Below, piece by piece: positions 1 to 5,915 of a DNA stretch of 7,199 bases (position 1 is its first letter; every line of letters starts with the position of its first letter). The DNA lies in assembly GCA_949070545.1 (NCBI GenBank), contig CARTQV010000041.1:1-7199 (forward strand). The letters are read 5' to 3'. This DNA is from an uncultured Candidatus Saccharibacteria bacterium (lineage in GTDB: Bacteria > Patescibacteriota > Saccharimonadia > Saccharimonadales > Saccharimonadaceae). The position numbers were made by a program, and so were the translations under genes. The notes below the pieces were generated by a model. That model was not told where the DNA came from. It did not search any database and saw only the letters and a list, made by a program, of their open reading frames with translations.

Positions 1-2296
1 AGTTGGGCGAAATTATTTCCGAGATAATTCGTTCTGCTTCTATTTCAGAGTTAAGCCTCGATAGCGTCCAACCATTACTATGAAAATATGAGCTATAAGG
101 TAAACCATTTTCACTACACAGGTCACTACTCTTAATTTTCCGTTTATTCAGTTGAACTATTGACTGCAACTTCTTCTTTGTATCATCCGTAAGGCCTCCT
201 TCTTCCGTCAGAAACTTTGTGTGCTTATTATGTGGTTTAATGGCACTGTATCGTGGATTTGGGGTTACACCATAAGCAATCATAGCGTTATTATAACTAC
301 CATGCCGCTTTTCAAGAACGTTGGCTGGGCAAGTATTCGGATTTTGATCCCATTCAGCCATTGATGGCGCCCGACCTAAATCTTTTTGCATTTGGAGAGC
401 TTGCTCTGCCATGACTTTATCAGGATAGGCGTCTTTCATTCCCTTCCGAGCATTCACTTTTCCTCCAGCATCGATGATAGCGGCGTTATACGAAGGGTAG
501 AATTTGAGAATATTATCAATCGTGGGCATATTCTCGTCTTGCCCTAACTGTCTTCTAGTAGGCGATTTCCCGCCTAAACTACTTATCTTTCTTTGAAGGG
601 CTTCCCTGACTGCTTGTTTTGTCTTGTATTTCATATGGTCTCGCTTCATTCGCTCAAGACCAGCCAATTCAAGAAAATTGCCTAAACTATGGTATGTTTT
701 TCTTAATGTTTCCCAGCACGGAAAATCTAAATTTGCGTCTATTTCTGCTATAGTTAAATATGTTGGATGCCCAAGTCTAGCGGCGTATGCCCTGGCAGCC
801 TTAAACAAATCTTCCTCGCAGTCAAAATTGCCACGTTCGGTCCCAGTAAACCCACGTCCATACTCCAATCCTGCAGCGATAACCGCATTCTTGATGCTAC
901 CAAACAACGTTTTAAGGACCTCTCTACTAGGAACTTTCGTGCAATCCTCTTCAGACGCTAGTCGTATGTCTCTAGCCATAAGCCTGGTTTTACCAAGACT
1001 AGTCGCGAGTTCCTGCAATGCATTGATCGCCGTTTCTTTAGACCATGCCGTGCGAGACCTTATACGTCTCAATATTTCTACAATATTCACCATCTGCGTC
1101 TTAAACTCTGGCGTAGCGATATTGAGCGTAAACTTCTCTTTTGCTTCGGCATTGCCGGCGCCATGCGGATTGTATTCCGTAACTGGCGTCCCTATTCTGA
1201 AATCGTCAATTTCTTGCTTCAGCTCGAACACAGTCCTGATCCGTTCGCAATTGCCGACAAAGTCCAAAATCAAAGTCTTGTCTTTTCCAGGAGCGAGGCG
1301 TGTGCCGCGCCCGAGCTGCTGATAAAACACAGCGGACGAAACGGTGTTGCGTAAGAAAACGATGACGTTCGCATCTGGAACATCCACGCCTTCGTTCAGC
1401 ATTTGCACAGAAATAATCGTGCGGATTTCGCCGTCCCGGAAAGCCTGCAAGGCGCGCCTATTCATGGAATCGCTTTGTTTCTTATGAATCAATGCGACAG
1501 CTTCGCTCTGCATGAGCTTGGCGATCTTGCGCGCATGCTCAATCGTGCGACAGAAAATCATCGTCTTCGGATTTTCTACATCAGCAGAATACTCTCCGAT
1601 TAAACGTACAATTTCCTCATCACGTTTCGGCACGAAGAGCGTGCGGTTGAGCTGATTGATAGAGACCTTCTCGCTACTTTGGAGATATTCGTCGATTTTC
1701 TCCTGCGACAAATCATCCAGAACCAGCCGATAGTCACATTCGGTAAGTAAACCACGACTTGTAGCTTCGGCGAAACCAAGTTCATAGACTGGCTCACCAT
1801 AAATCTCTTCGATTTTCTGGCCATCGAGACGATCCGGCGTTGCCGTCAAACCGAGCAAAAACTCGGGTTGAAAGTAGTGAATCGTCGGAAAATAGGTCCG
1901 AGCCTGACTATGGTGCGCTTCATCAATGATGATATAAGCAAATTCGCCTTTCGAGAATTCTTTGCGGTTTTCTTTCATGGTCTGGAAGGTCGCAAAGAGA
2001 AAATCCGTCTGGCGTGTTGCTTTCTCATTGGATGTATATAAACCATAGTTATACTCGTCACCGAAGTAACTCTTGAATTTGTTCTTCGTTTGACGAAGGA
2101 TTGGCTCAGAATGGCACAGGATGAGCACGCGACCGAACGGTCGGTCAGCGAAAAACTTTTCTACGGCAAAAGCCGCTGTGTAAGTTTTCCCGAGACCACT
2201 CGCCATGACGACGAGAGCGCGTTTTTCTCCCTGTTCTACGGTTTGCGCGATTTTTACTAAACATTCCTCCTGGTAATCTCTTGCTTTAATTTTCAT
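1..2296 (-). CDS. SF2 DEAH-box helicase with C-terminal repeat array (3' end off window)
   Basis: The frame is open for 765 codons from the ATG at 2296 to the left edge, so the C-terminus is missing. Helicase motifs appear in order: Walker A SGLGKT (residues 33-38), DEAH (125-128), LTATP (150-154), NEGVDVPD (301-308) and QQLGRGTR (326-333). These identify an ATP-dependent superfamily 2 nucleic-acid translocase of the broad Ssl2/type III-Res group, acting in the cytoplasm. No nuclease domain precedes the helicase core. Residues about 419-676 form four degenerate repeats, each ending in a pattern like [GYH]S[ILY]xNAxIxAG, plus a possible fifth to 748. They resemble the homing-endonuclease-associated repeat, probably a small DNA-binding module. 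The start is supported by AAAGGGGG six nt upstream (2303-2310) and by the RDYQEE opening typical of the family. Codon use changes sharply near residue 405. The helicase identity is firm; the biological role (repair, mobile-element related or defence) cannot be told from the sequence. Confidence 0.93.
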   Translation of the reverse strand, partial: MKIKARDYQEECLVKIAQTVEQGEKRALVVMASGLGKTYTAAFAVEKFFADRPFGRVLILCHSEPILRQTKNKFKSYFGDEYNYGLYTSNEKATRQTDFLFATFQTMKENRKEFSKGEFAYIIIDEAHHSQARTYFPTIHYFQPEFLLGLTATPDRLDGQKIEEIYGEPVYELGFAEATSRGLLTECDYRLVLDDLSQEKIDEYLQSSEKVSINQLNRTLFVPKRDEEIVRLIGEYSADVENPKTMIFCRTIEHARKIAKLMQSEAVALIHKKQSDSMNRRALQAFRDGEIRTIISVQMLNEGVDVPDANVIVFLRNTVSSAVFYQQLGRGTRLAPGKDKTLILDFVGNCERIRTVFELKQEIDDFRIGTPVTEYNPHGAGNAEAKEKFTLNIATPEFKTQMVNIVEILRRIRSRTAWSKETAINALQELATSLGKTRLMARDIRLASEEDCTKVPSREVLKTLFGSIKNAVIAAGLEYGRGFTGTERGNFDCEEDLFKAARAYAARLGHPTYLTIAEIDANLDFPCWETLRKTYHSLGNFLELAGLERMKRDHMKYKTKQAVREALQRKISSLGGKSPTRRQLGQDENMPTIDNILKFYPSYNAAIIDAGGKVNARKGMKDAYPDKVMAEQALQMQKDLGRAPSMAEWDQNPNTCPANVLEKRHGSYNNAMIAYGVTPNPRYSAIKPHNKHTKFLTEEGGLTDDTKKKLQSIVQLNKRKIKSSDLCSENGLPYSSYFHSNGWTLSRLNSEIEAERIISEIISPN
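269..1042 (-). repeat. Four protein-level tandem repeats in the helicase C-terminus
   Basis: Units cover roughly residues 419-477, 494-547, 562-611 and 626-676 of the helicase. Each has an amphipathic helix with A/LxxxxxxLG, then a P-[ST] or equivalent turn, then a helix containing the [GYH]S-x-x-NA core and AG or YG at its end (for example GSIKNAVIAAGL, SYNAAIIDAG, GSYNNAMIAYG). A weaker fifth copy may occupy residues 704-748 (positions 53-187). The pattern matches my memory of the homing-endonuclease-associated repeat (HNH_repeat family). The repeats are recognisable only in protein, not as DNA repeats, so they are old or diverged duplications. Confidence 0.65.
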
Positions 2297-2376
2297 AGAA
2301 ATCCCCCTTTTCTATTTTGGAAATTGGCTGCAGGTTACGTTTGCAACTAACTTTTAAAGATCATGGATCCAGCAAG

Positions 2377-2405
2377 TTGACATCTATAGATAAATTAATG
2401 ATAAT
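2377..2405 (+). promoter_or_regulatory. Near-consensus plus-strand promoter inside the helicase leader
   Basis: TTGACA (2377-2382), a 17-nt spacer and GATAAT (2400-2405) match 11 of 12 consensus positions. Initiation near 2412 would send a transcript rightward, antisense to the first part of the helicase leader and through the helicase promoter. No convincing gene lies downstream on this strand before the convergent 68-residue gene. The product would therefore be a short antisense RNA, or the site may act by transcriptional interference. The AT-rich palindrome could create such hexamers by chance. Confidence 0.5.
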
Positions 2406-2414
2406 TTATCTATA
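2385..2414. repeat. Perfect 13-bp inverted repeat, candidate operator or leader hairpin
   Basis: The arms TATAGATAAATTA (2385-2397) and TAATTTATCTATA (2402-2414) are perfectly complementary around a 4-nt centre. The palindrome lies in the transcribed leader of the helicase gene and covers the spacer, -10 and start region of the opposing plus-strand promoter. A second perfect 7-bp hairpin, ATTTAGC/GCTAAAT with a 3-nt loop, abuts it at 2414-2430. It could act as a dimeric repressor site on DNA, as an mRNA hairpin, or both. The arms are AT-rich, so the RNA hairpin is only moderately stable. Confidence 0.7.
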
Positions 2415-2470
2415 TTTAGCTTGGCTAAATCCAATGTTACAGGGGTAGTATAAACCTTCCCCATATCTTC

Positions 2471-2499
2471 ATTGTAGCACAGATTGGTCAAAAAGTCAA
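2471..2499 (-). promoter_or_regulatory. Sigma-70-type promoter for the helicase gene
   Basis: On the minus strand TTGACT (2494-2499) is separated by exactly 17 nt from TACAAT (2471-2476), five matches of six to each consensus hexamer. Transcription should start near 2464, giving a leader of about 165 nt before the ATG at 2296. That leader contains the 13-bp palindrome and a second small hairpin. Confidence 0.75.
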
Positions 2500-2583
2500 T
2501 GGTTAAACCCTGCCCTGAGAGAAATTGTCGGATGTGTCATGATGCTTCCAGAAAGAGTGCGTTCATAACTACAATCTATCGAA

Positions 2584-2616
2584 AATCCCTGTTCCCGAAA
2601 TTCGGGAACAGGGATT
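2584..2616 (-). terminator. 33-nt near-perfect palindrome, terminator of the 68-residue gene
   Basis: Two 16-nt arms (AATCCCTGTTCCCGAA and its exact complement) surround a single central base, giving a long GC-containing hairpin. On the minus strand it lies about 30 nt after the stop codon at 2647-2649 and is followed by a short T run (TTTT counting stem bases, then C), consistent with a weak to moderate intrinsic terminator. It separates the 68-residue gene from the helicase promoter. On the plus strand no T run follows it. Confidence 0.65.
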
Positions 2617-2646
2617 CGTACCTAAATGTTTAAATCGACGTGCAAA

Positions 2647-2853
2647 CTAAGCTTTTTTCTTCAAGGTCAAGAAACCGTTGCGTGGGTTTTCGTTTACAAC
2701 GCGATCCTCTGGCAAATCACAAGGTGTGCCTTTACCACCTTCTGCAGTCTTGGTGAAGAAATAAATCGTCTGTGGCTTGCCGCCGCGCAAAGTAACTTCT
2801 GATTTGTGCAGATAATAGGTGACGCCTTTGCTGTTGGTATGTTCGTAGGCCAT
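2647..2853 (-). CDS. Small conserved hypothetical protein, 68 residues
   Basis: A complete small gene begins at ATG 2853, with AAGGAGGG (2859-2866) five nt upstream, and stops at TAG. The protein is soluble and basic at its C-terminus (LTLKKKA), rich in Tyr, Thr and Gly, with one cysteine (C45) and no membrane segment. The start MAYEHTNSKGVTYYLH followed by a TLRGGKPQTIYFF strand resembles a short hypothetical protein I recall as widespread in Saccharibacteria and other CPR genomes. Its alternating hydrophobic pattern suggests a small beta-rich fold. Its function is unknown. It is monocistronic, with its own promoter and a hairpin terminator, and the strong ribosome-binding site suggests high expression. 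Confidence 0.9.
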   Translation of the reverse strand: MAYEHTNSKGVTYYLHKSEVTLRGGKPQTIYFFTKTAEGGKGTPCDLPEDRVVNENPRNGFLTLKKKA

Positions 2854-2882
2854 GAGGTCCCTCCTTAAGTTATTATATTTCT

Positions 2883-2911
2883 ATCTTATGTCGAGATTCC
2901 TAAGGTGTCAA
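2883..2911 (-). promoter_or_regulatory. Promoter of the 68-residue gene
   Basis: On the minus strand a perfect TTGACA (2906-2911) lies 17 nt from TAAGAT (2883-2888). Transcription would begin near 2876, leaving a leader of about 23 nt that contains the Shine-Dalgarno site. A TATAAT also occurs at 2872-2877 but has no matching -35 element. Confidence 0.7.
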
Positions 2912-2923
2912 GGCTTTTTGGGG

Positions 2924-2948
2924 TTTTCTAGAAAGCTTCTCTAGAAAA
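2924..2948. repeat. Inverted repeat over the stop codon of the two-span membrane protein
   Basis: Perfect 9-bp arms TTTTCTAGA/TCTAGAAAA surround a 7-nt loop and straddle the TAG stop at 2928-2930. On the minus strand no T run follows (CCCCAAAAAG), so it is not a canonical intrinsic terminator. It could slow or protect the mRNA 3' end just before the promoter of the next gene. Confidence 0.4.
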
Positions 2949-3635
2949 GAAGAGCGCCAAATGCAAAATGCCCCAGATAATCAGGCGAATGACGATAACC
3001 AGAAAAAGCACAACGCAGAGCAGAATTACCCAGCCGGCGGCGCTTGGAGCCCAAATAGGCGAGGCATAATTGTGGCGATAGAGTTCAGTCGAGGGGATGT
3101 TCGCGGTGAGCTGAGTATCGAGCGAGTCGGTTGTGGGGTATTTTGCAAGTTCAGTTGTCCAACAGTCGAGATAACCAGGACTATTCCAAGCCCAACCATT
3201 CGCAATCGCGAGCGGGCGACAAACTGATTGGGCAGCAGCATAAATATTGCCATTCGGGTTGGCGTCGTTTGCGAGTTCGGCTTCGGAAGCCTCGATCGCG
3301 GCGTTAGCGGCACGTAGATATTGGTGCTCGAGATAGAATGGACCAGTGCCGAAGACGATTGATTGGACACCGTTATTTTCGATAGCATTTATGACAATGT
3401 GAGAAAAAACGAATTCTTGGAGAGAACGCAGGCTAGTCTCAATCGCGGCGTCATCTTCGGCCGCGTCGGCGTCGAGAACAGCAGCGCGCAGCTCGGACAT
3501 TTTGAGATGATCAAGACGAAGCAAAGTCGCGGCGACGAAGATCAACGGAATCAAAATCAGGGCGAGCTGCCAAGTCCGAACGGCTTTGAACTTCAAAAGC
3601 GCATCCTTCAATTTGTGCGAAATTTTGCCACCCAT
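2928..3635 (-). CDS. Two-span membrane protein with exported Cys-pair domain, 235 residues
   Basis: I do not recognise a named family. The protein has a Lys/Arg-rich N-terminus, a first membrane segment at about 21-38, a mainly helical, Ala/Glu/Asp-rich region of about 160 residues, and a second long hydrophobic segment at about 199-228. The positive-inside rule puts both termini in the cytoplasm and the central domain outside. That domain holds two cysteines (C139 in SVCRPL and C158 in LDCWTT) that could form a disulfide. An in-frame ATG at 3647 would add four residues but overlaps the -10 element. I therefore chose the ATG at 3635, which gives an almost leaderless mRNA with no Shine-Dalgarno site. 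The gene is divergent from the Mur ligase, with only 43 bp between the two start codons. An envelope role is inferred from topology and context only. Confidence 0.8.
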   Translation of the reverse strand: MGGKISHKLKDALLKFKAVRTWQLALILIPLIFVAATLLRLDHLKMSELRAAVLDADAAEDDAAIETSLRSLQEFVFSHIVINAIENNGVQSIVFGTGPFYLEHQYLRAANAAIEASEAELANDANPNGNIYAAAQSVCRPLAIANGWAWNSPGYLDCWTTELAKYPTTDSLDTQLTANIPSTELYRHNYASPIWAPSAAGWVILLCVVLFLVIVIRLIIWGILHLALFFSREAF

Positions 3636-3645
3636 AGTTCTTATC

Positions 3646-3654
3646 ATTATAACA
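3646..3654 (-). promoter_or_regulatory. Extended -10 promoter of the two-span membrane protein
   Basis: The minus strand reads TGTTATAAT, an extended -10 with a perfect TATAAT (3646-3651). No good -35 hexamer is present. Initiation about 7-8 nt downstream falls only about 3-4 nt before the ATG at 3635. Confidence 0.65.
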
Positions 3655-3662
3655 CAGCGATA

Positions 3663-3671
3663 TGCTATAAT
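3663..3671 (+). promoter_or_regulatory. Extended -10 promoter of the Mur ligase gene
   Basis: TGCTATAAT is a perfect extended -10. Seven bases separate TATAAT from the ATG at 3679, so transcription should begin at or within a base or so of the start codon. The minus-strand -10 for the divergent gene is only 8 bp away, so two polymerases could not occupy both sites at once. Confidence 0.7.
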
Positions 3672-3678
3672 AAAAATT

Positions 3679-4983
3679 ATGAATATCTATATATCGGGAA
3701 TCTCTGGTACCGGCATGGGGCCGTTGGCGTTGATGGCGCAGAGCGCAGGAATGACAGTGTTTGGGTCGGATCTAGCCGCAGGCGCAATTACGAACGAGTT
3801 GGTGAATCATGACGTTAAACTTTGCCTCGGAGTGCAAGATGGCGAGTTTTTAAAGGTACGCGCAAAAACAGAGGGAGTGGATTGGTTTGTTTATACGTCG
3901 GCTTTGCCGGAAGATCACCCAGAGCTTGTGATGGCGAAAAAACTGAAGCTGAAGATTTCAAAACGTGATGAGTTTTTGAACTTTTTGATTAAAAAACTGA
4001 AATTGAAGCTAGTCGCAGTGGCAGGGACACACGGGAAAACGACGACTTCAGCAATGATAGTTTGGGCGGCGCAACAACTCGGATTCCCTTTGTCTTATAT
4101 GATTGGGACGACTTTACCGTTTGCGCCGGCAGGGTTCTATGACCCAAAGTCAAAATATTTTGTCTATGAGGCGGATGAATATGACCGGAACTTTCTCGCG
4201 TTCAAACCGTGGCTGGCAGTGATCCCGACGGTTTCTTATGATCATCCTGATATTTATCCGACAGTCGAGGATTACCAAGAGGCTTTTCGGCAGTTCGAGG
4301 ACCAAAGTAAAGAAGTTCTGCACGGAGACGAGATTGCGGTTGGGCTGAATTTGGCGGGTGAAGCGAGGAGATATGATGCAACGCTTGCGATTGATACATT
4401 AGAAAAAATGTTGCCAAAACCAAAAGGCGTAGCGAAATTATTATCAAAACAGCATAAAGAGTTAGTAAAAGTGATGAATGAATTTCCAGGCGTTGGGCGG
4501 AGGTTTGAACAAGTTTCAGAGGGGTATTATTCGGATTATGCACACCATCCGGAGGAGGTGGCGGCGACGATTGAGATTGCGCTTGAAGAAGCTGATAAGC
4601 GTGGCTTGAAAGGTGTGGTAGTAGTTTATGAGCCACATCAAAACAGTCGCCAAGCTGAGCTAATTGATAATTATGCGGATGTATTTCAGGGGGTTGCGAA
4701 GTTGTACTGGGTGCCGACGTATTTGACTCGAGAGAAAGCGGGACTGAAGATTTTGCGACCGGAGGAGTTCATTGCAAGACTCAGCAACAAAAAAATTGCT
4801 GAAGCCGCGAAGTTGGATGATGAGTTGGCAGAGAAATTGAAGGAGTGGCACGCTAAAGGTTACCTTGTAATGTTGATGTCGGCGGGGCCGGCAGATGTTT
4901 GGATGAGAAAGCTAGTTTATGCTGGGAATCAAGAATCAGCAGCAACACAGTTCGTGCATGCGCCACGTAATGCTGGCGAGTAG
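3679..4983 (+). CDS. murC: Mur ligase, UDP-N-acetylmuramate-alanine ligase (MurC/Mpl) type, 434 residues
   Basis: This is a cytoplasmic ATP-dependent amide ligase of peptidoglycan precursor synthesis; MurC adds L-alanine to UDP-MurNAc, and Mpl recycles tripeptide onto it. Visible motifs: N-terminal nucleotide-sugar-binding GISGTGMG (7-14), P-loop AGTHGKTTT (115-123), EADEYDRNF (164-172), DHPD (188-191), GVGRRFE (271-277), DYAHHP (286-291) and EPHQNSR (318-324). All three Mur domains are therefore present. An in-frame ATG at 3586 would add 31 residues, but the N-terminal beta strand begins at MNIYISG and an extended -10 sits just upstream, so 3679 is the start and the mRNA is probably leaderless. 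The protein is shorter than typical MurC (about 460-490). The missing part is in the central domain between DHPD and the region that normally reads GxHN, here GEARRYDA. EADEYD recalls Mpl, so MurC versus Mpl is not settled. Confidence 0.88.
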   Translation: MNIYISGISGTGMGPLALMAQSAGMTVFGSDLAAGAITNELVNHDVKLCLGVQDGEFLKVRAKTEGVDWFVYTSALPEDHPELVMAKKLKLKISKRDEFLNFLIKKLKLKLVAVAGTHGKTTTSAMIVWAAQQLGFPLSYMIGTTLPFAPAGFYDPKSKYFVYEADEYDRNFLAFKPWLAVIPTVSYDHPDIYPTVEDYQEAFRQFEDQSKEVLHGDEIAVGLNLAGEARRYDATLAIDTLEKMLPKPKGVAKLLSKQHKELVKVMNEFPGVGRRFEQVSEGYYSDYAHHPEEVAATIEIALEEADKRGLKGVVVVYEPHQNSRQAELIDNYADVFQGVAKLYWVPTYLTREKAGLKILRPEEFIARLSNKKIAEAAKLDDELAEKLKEWHAKGYLVMLMSAGPADVWMRKLVYAGNQESAATQFVHAPRNAGE

Positions 4984-5009
4984 CAGAAAGCGGGGGGCAG
5001 AGCGCAATA

Positions 5010-5028
5010 TAGCGCATTTTACGCGCTA
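5010..5028. terminator. Small hairpin between convergent genes
   Basis: TAGCGC (5010-5015) and GCGCTA (5023-5028) form a perfect 6-bp stem around a 7-nt loop. It lies between the Mur ligase stop (4981-4983) and the convergent stop at 5029-5031. No clear T run follows on either strand, so it is at best a weak bidirectional terminator. Confidence 0.35.
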
Positions 5029-5376
5029 CTACTCTTCTTTGAGTTCGCTCGGAATGCCTAGAGATTTATCCGAAAGAGGCGCAGGTGCATAAGGATCGTC
5101 GAATTTCTCGAGTCGGTCGTTGATTTTCTTAAGTTCTTTCAAATATTCTTCAAGCTCTTCTTGGTTTAGTTCCCCAGTTTCGGGAAAAGTAAAACTCGTG
5201 TTCGTATCGGATTCTTCGGTGATTTCTTCTTCGTCTGGCAAATAACCGGGGCGCGAACGATCGAGATAAATATCACCGGAATTGCGATAAATCGCCAAGC
5301 TAATACCAGTCGTCAAAACTGCTAGCGAAACCGCGCCAACGCCGAGAATAGTCAAATTCCGACCACCACGCGTCAT
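5029..5376 (-). CDS. Single-span membrane protein with acidic coiled-coil tail, 115 residues
   Basis: This is the last gene of a three-gene overlapping cluster. The start ATG at 5376 overlaps the upstream TGA in an ATGA arrangement, with AAGGAG (5382-5387) five nt upstream, indicating translational coupling. A short basic N-terminus (MTRGGR) precedes one membrane segment at about 9-29. Then comes RNSGDIYLDRSRPGYLPDEE, an acidic stretch, and a Glu/Lys-rich helix (about 70-93) likely to form a coiled coil. The C-terminus is Pro-rich and acidic. The tail is probably extracytoplasmic if the segment is an uncleaved signal anchor, though the topology is not certain. The IYLDRSRPG motif is one I recall from Saccharibacteria hypothetical proteins. 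No function is assignable. The same frame runs open upstream, but the ATGA overlap and ribosome-binding site fix the start. Confidence 0.85.
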   Translation of the reverse strand: MTRGGRNLTILGVGAVSLAVLTTGISLAIYRNSGDIYLDRSRPGYLPDEEEITEESDTNTSFTFPETGELNQEELEEYLKELKKINDRLEKFDDPYAPAPLSDKSLGIPSELKEE

Positions 5377-5915
5377 AACGACTCCTTCAACTTCATGGCG
5401 GCTTTGTATTGTTCGTTGGCAAGCTTCGACATATCTTCTGCTCGACTGCGCAACTTCGCACGTTTCTCGCGCGTAGCGATCAAGCGTTGATAGAATCCTT
5501 CTGGATCGCCCTGACAATCAGTCGCAATCAAGCCTTCTAGCTCGCGCATGTATTCGGTGTAAGCGTCGCGAAACTGGTTTTGGGCGTTCATGAAATCCGA
5601 TTGGATATTTGACAAGGTCGGGCGGTAGTTGTTCACGAGGCGCAAATTGAGCGGAGTAATGAACTTATTTGCGATAGTCTCGTAAGTTGTGCCGAGATAA
5701 GTGCGAGTTCTGGAATCGACCTTCTGAAGTTGTTCGAGAGTTTGTTTGATGGTAGGACAGTTCTGGGAAATTGCGCTTCTTTCGGCTTCGCTGAGACCCT
5801 CGACTGGCGTGCTAATCAATAACGCAACAAAAATCGAACAAGCCAGCCAACTCGAAGCCCATTTAATTATTTTGAGCGGGAAAAAGGCGATCTTAATTAG
5901 CTTCGAAACGCCCAT
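5373..5915 (-). CDS. Exported helical protein with two cysteines, 180 residues
   Basis: I do not recognise a named family. The N-terminus has several lysines and a hydrophobic stretch at about 19-37 ending near TPVEG-LS, consistent with a signal peptide or anchor. The rest (about 42-180) is almost entirely helical, Gln/Glu/Lys/Arg-rich, and likely coiled-coil. It has a cysteine near each end of the central part (C53 in QNCPTIK, C134 in TDCQGD), plus one in the hydrophobic stretch. The two outer cysteines are plausible disulfide partners and thus clients of the DsbA-like protein encoded just upstream. I chose the ATG at 5915 because AGAGG lies four nt upstream; the in-frame ATG at 5933 lacks such a site and would add six residues. 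The gene overlaps the preceding stop by 23 nt and the next gene by 4 nt. Its role is unknown; a structural part of an envelope or secretion apparatus is a guess. Confidence 0.83.
   Translation of the reverse strand: MGVSKLIKIAFFPLKIIKWASSWLACSIFVALLISTPVEGLSEAERSAISQNCPTIKQTLEQLQKVDSRTRTYLGTTYETIANKFITPLNLRLVNNYRPTLSNIQSDFMNAQNQFRDAYTEYMRELEGLIATDCQGDPEGFYQRLIATREKRAKLRSRAEDMSKLANEQYKAAMKLKESL

Noticed and set aside
624..1322. A 232-codon open frame on the plus strand, plus shorter plus-strand frames up to 1603.
   Set aside because: It lies wholly antisense to the helicase frame, has no ribosome-binding site, and its translation (Ser/Leu-rich, no motif) looks like the complement of a coding strand.
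2499..2633. A 44-codon plus-strand frame starting at ATG 2499 with a Cys-rich start (CPERNCRMCH).
   Set aside because: It has no Shine-Dalgarno site, runs through the terminator-like palindrome, and is convergent with the 68-residue gene. The cysteine pattern is tempting, but nothing else supports translation.
3586..3678. A 31-residue N-terminal extension of the Mur ligase from ATG 3586.
   Set aside because: It overlaps the divergent gene and both promoters, and the Rossmann-like strand of the ligase begins exactly at the ATG at 3679.
5373..5376. Possible UGA recoding as in other CPR lineages.
   Set aside because: TGA ends the 180-residue gene exactly at the next start (ATGA), and the long helicase frame contains no TGA codon, which fits the standard bacterial code.
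5377..5517. An upstream extension of the single-span protein to 5517.
   Set aside because: It lies inside the 180-residue gene, and the ATGA overlap with AAGGAG upstream fixes the start at 5376.
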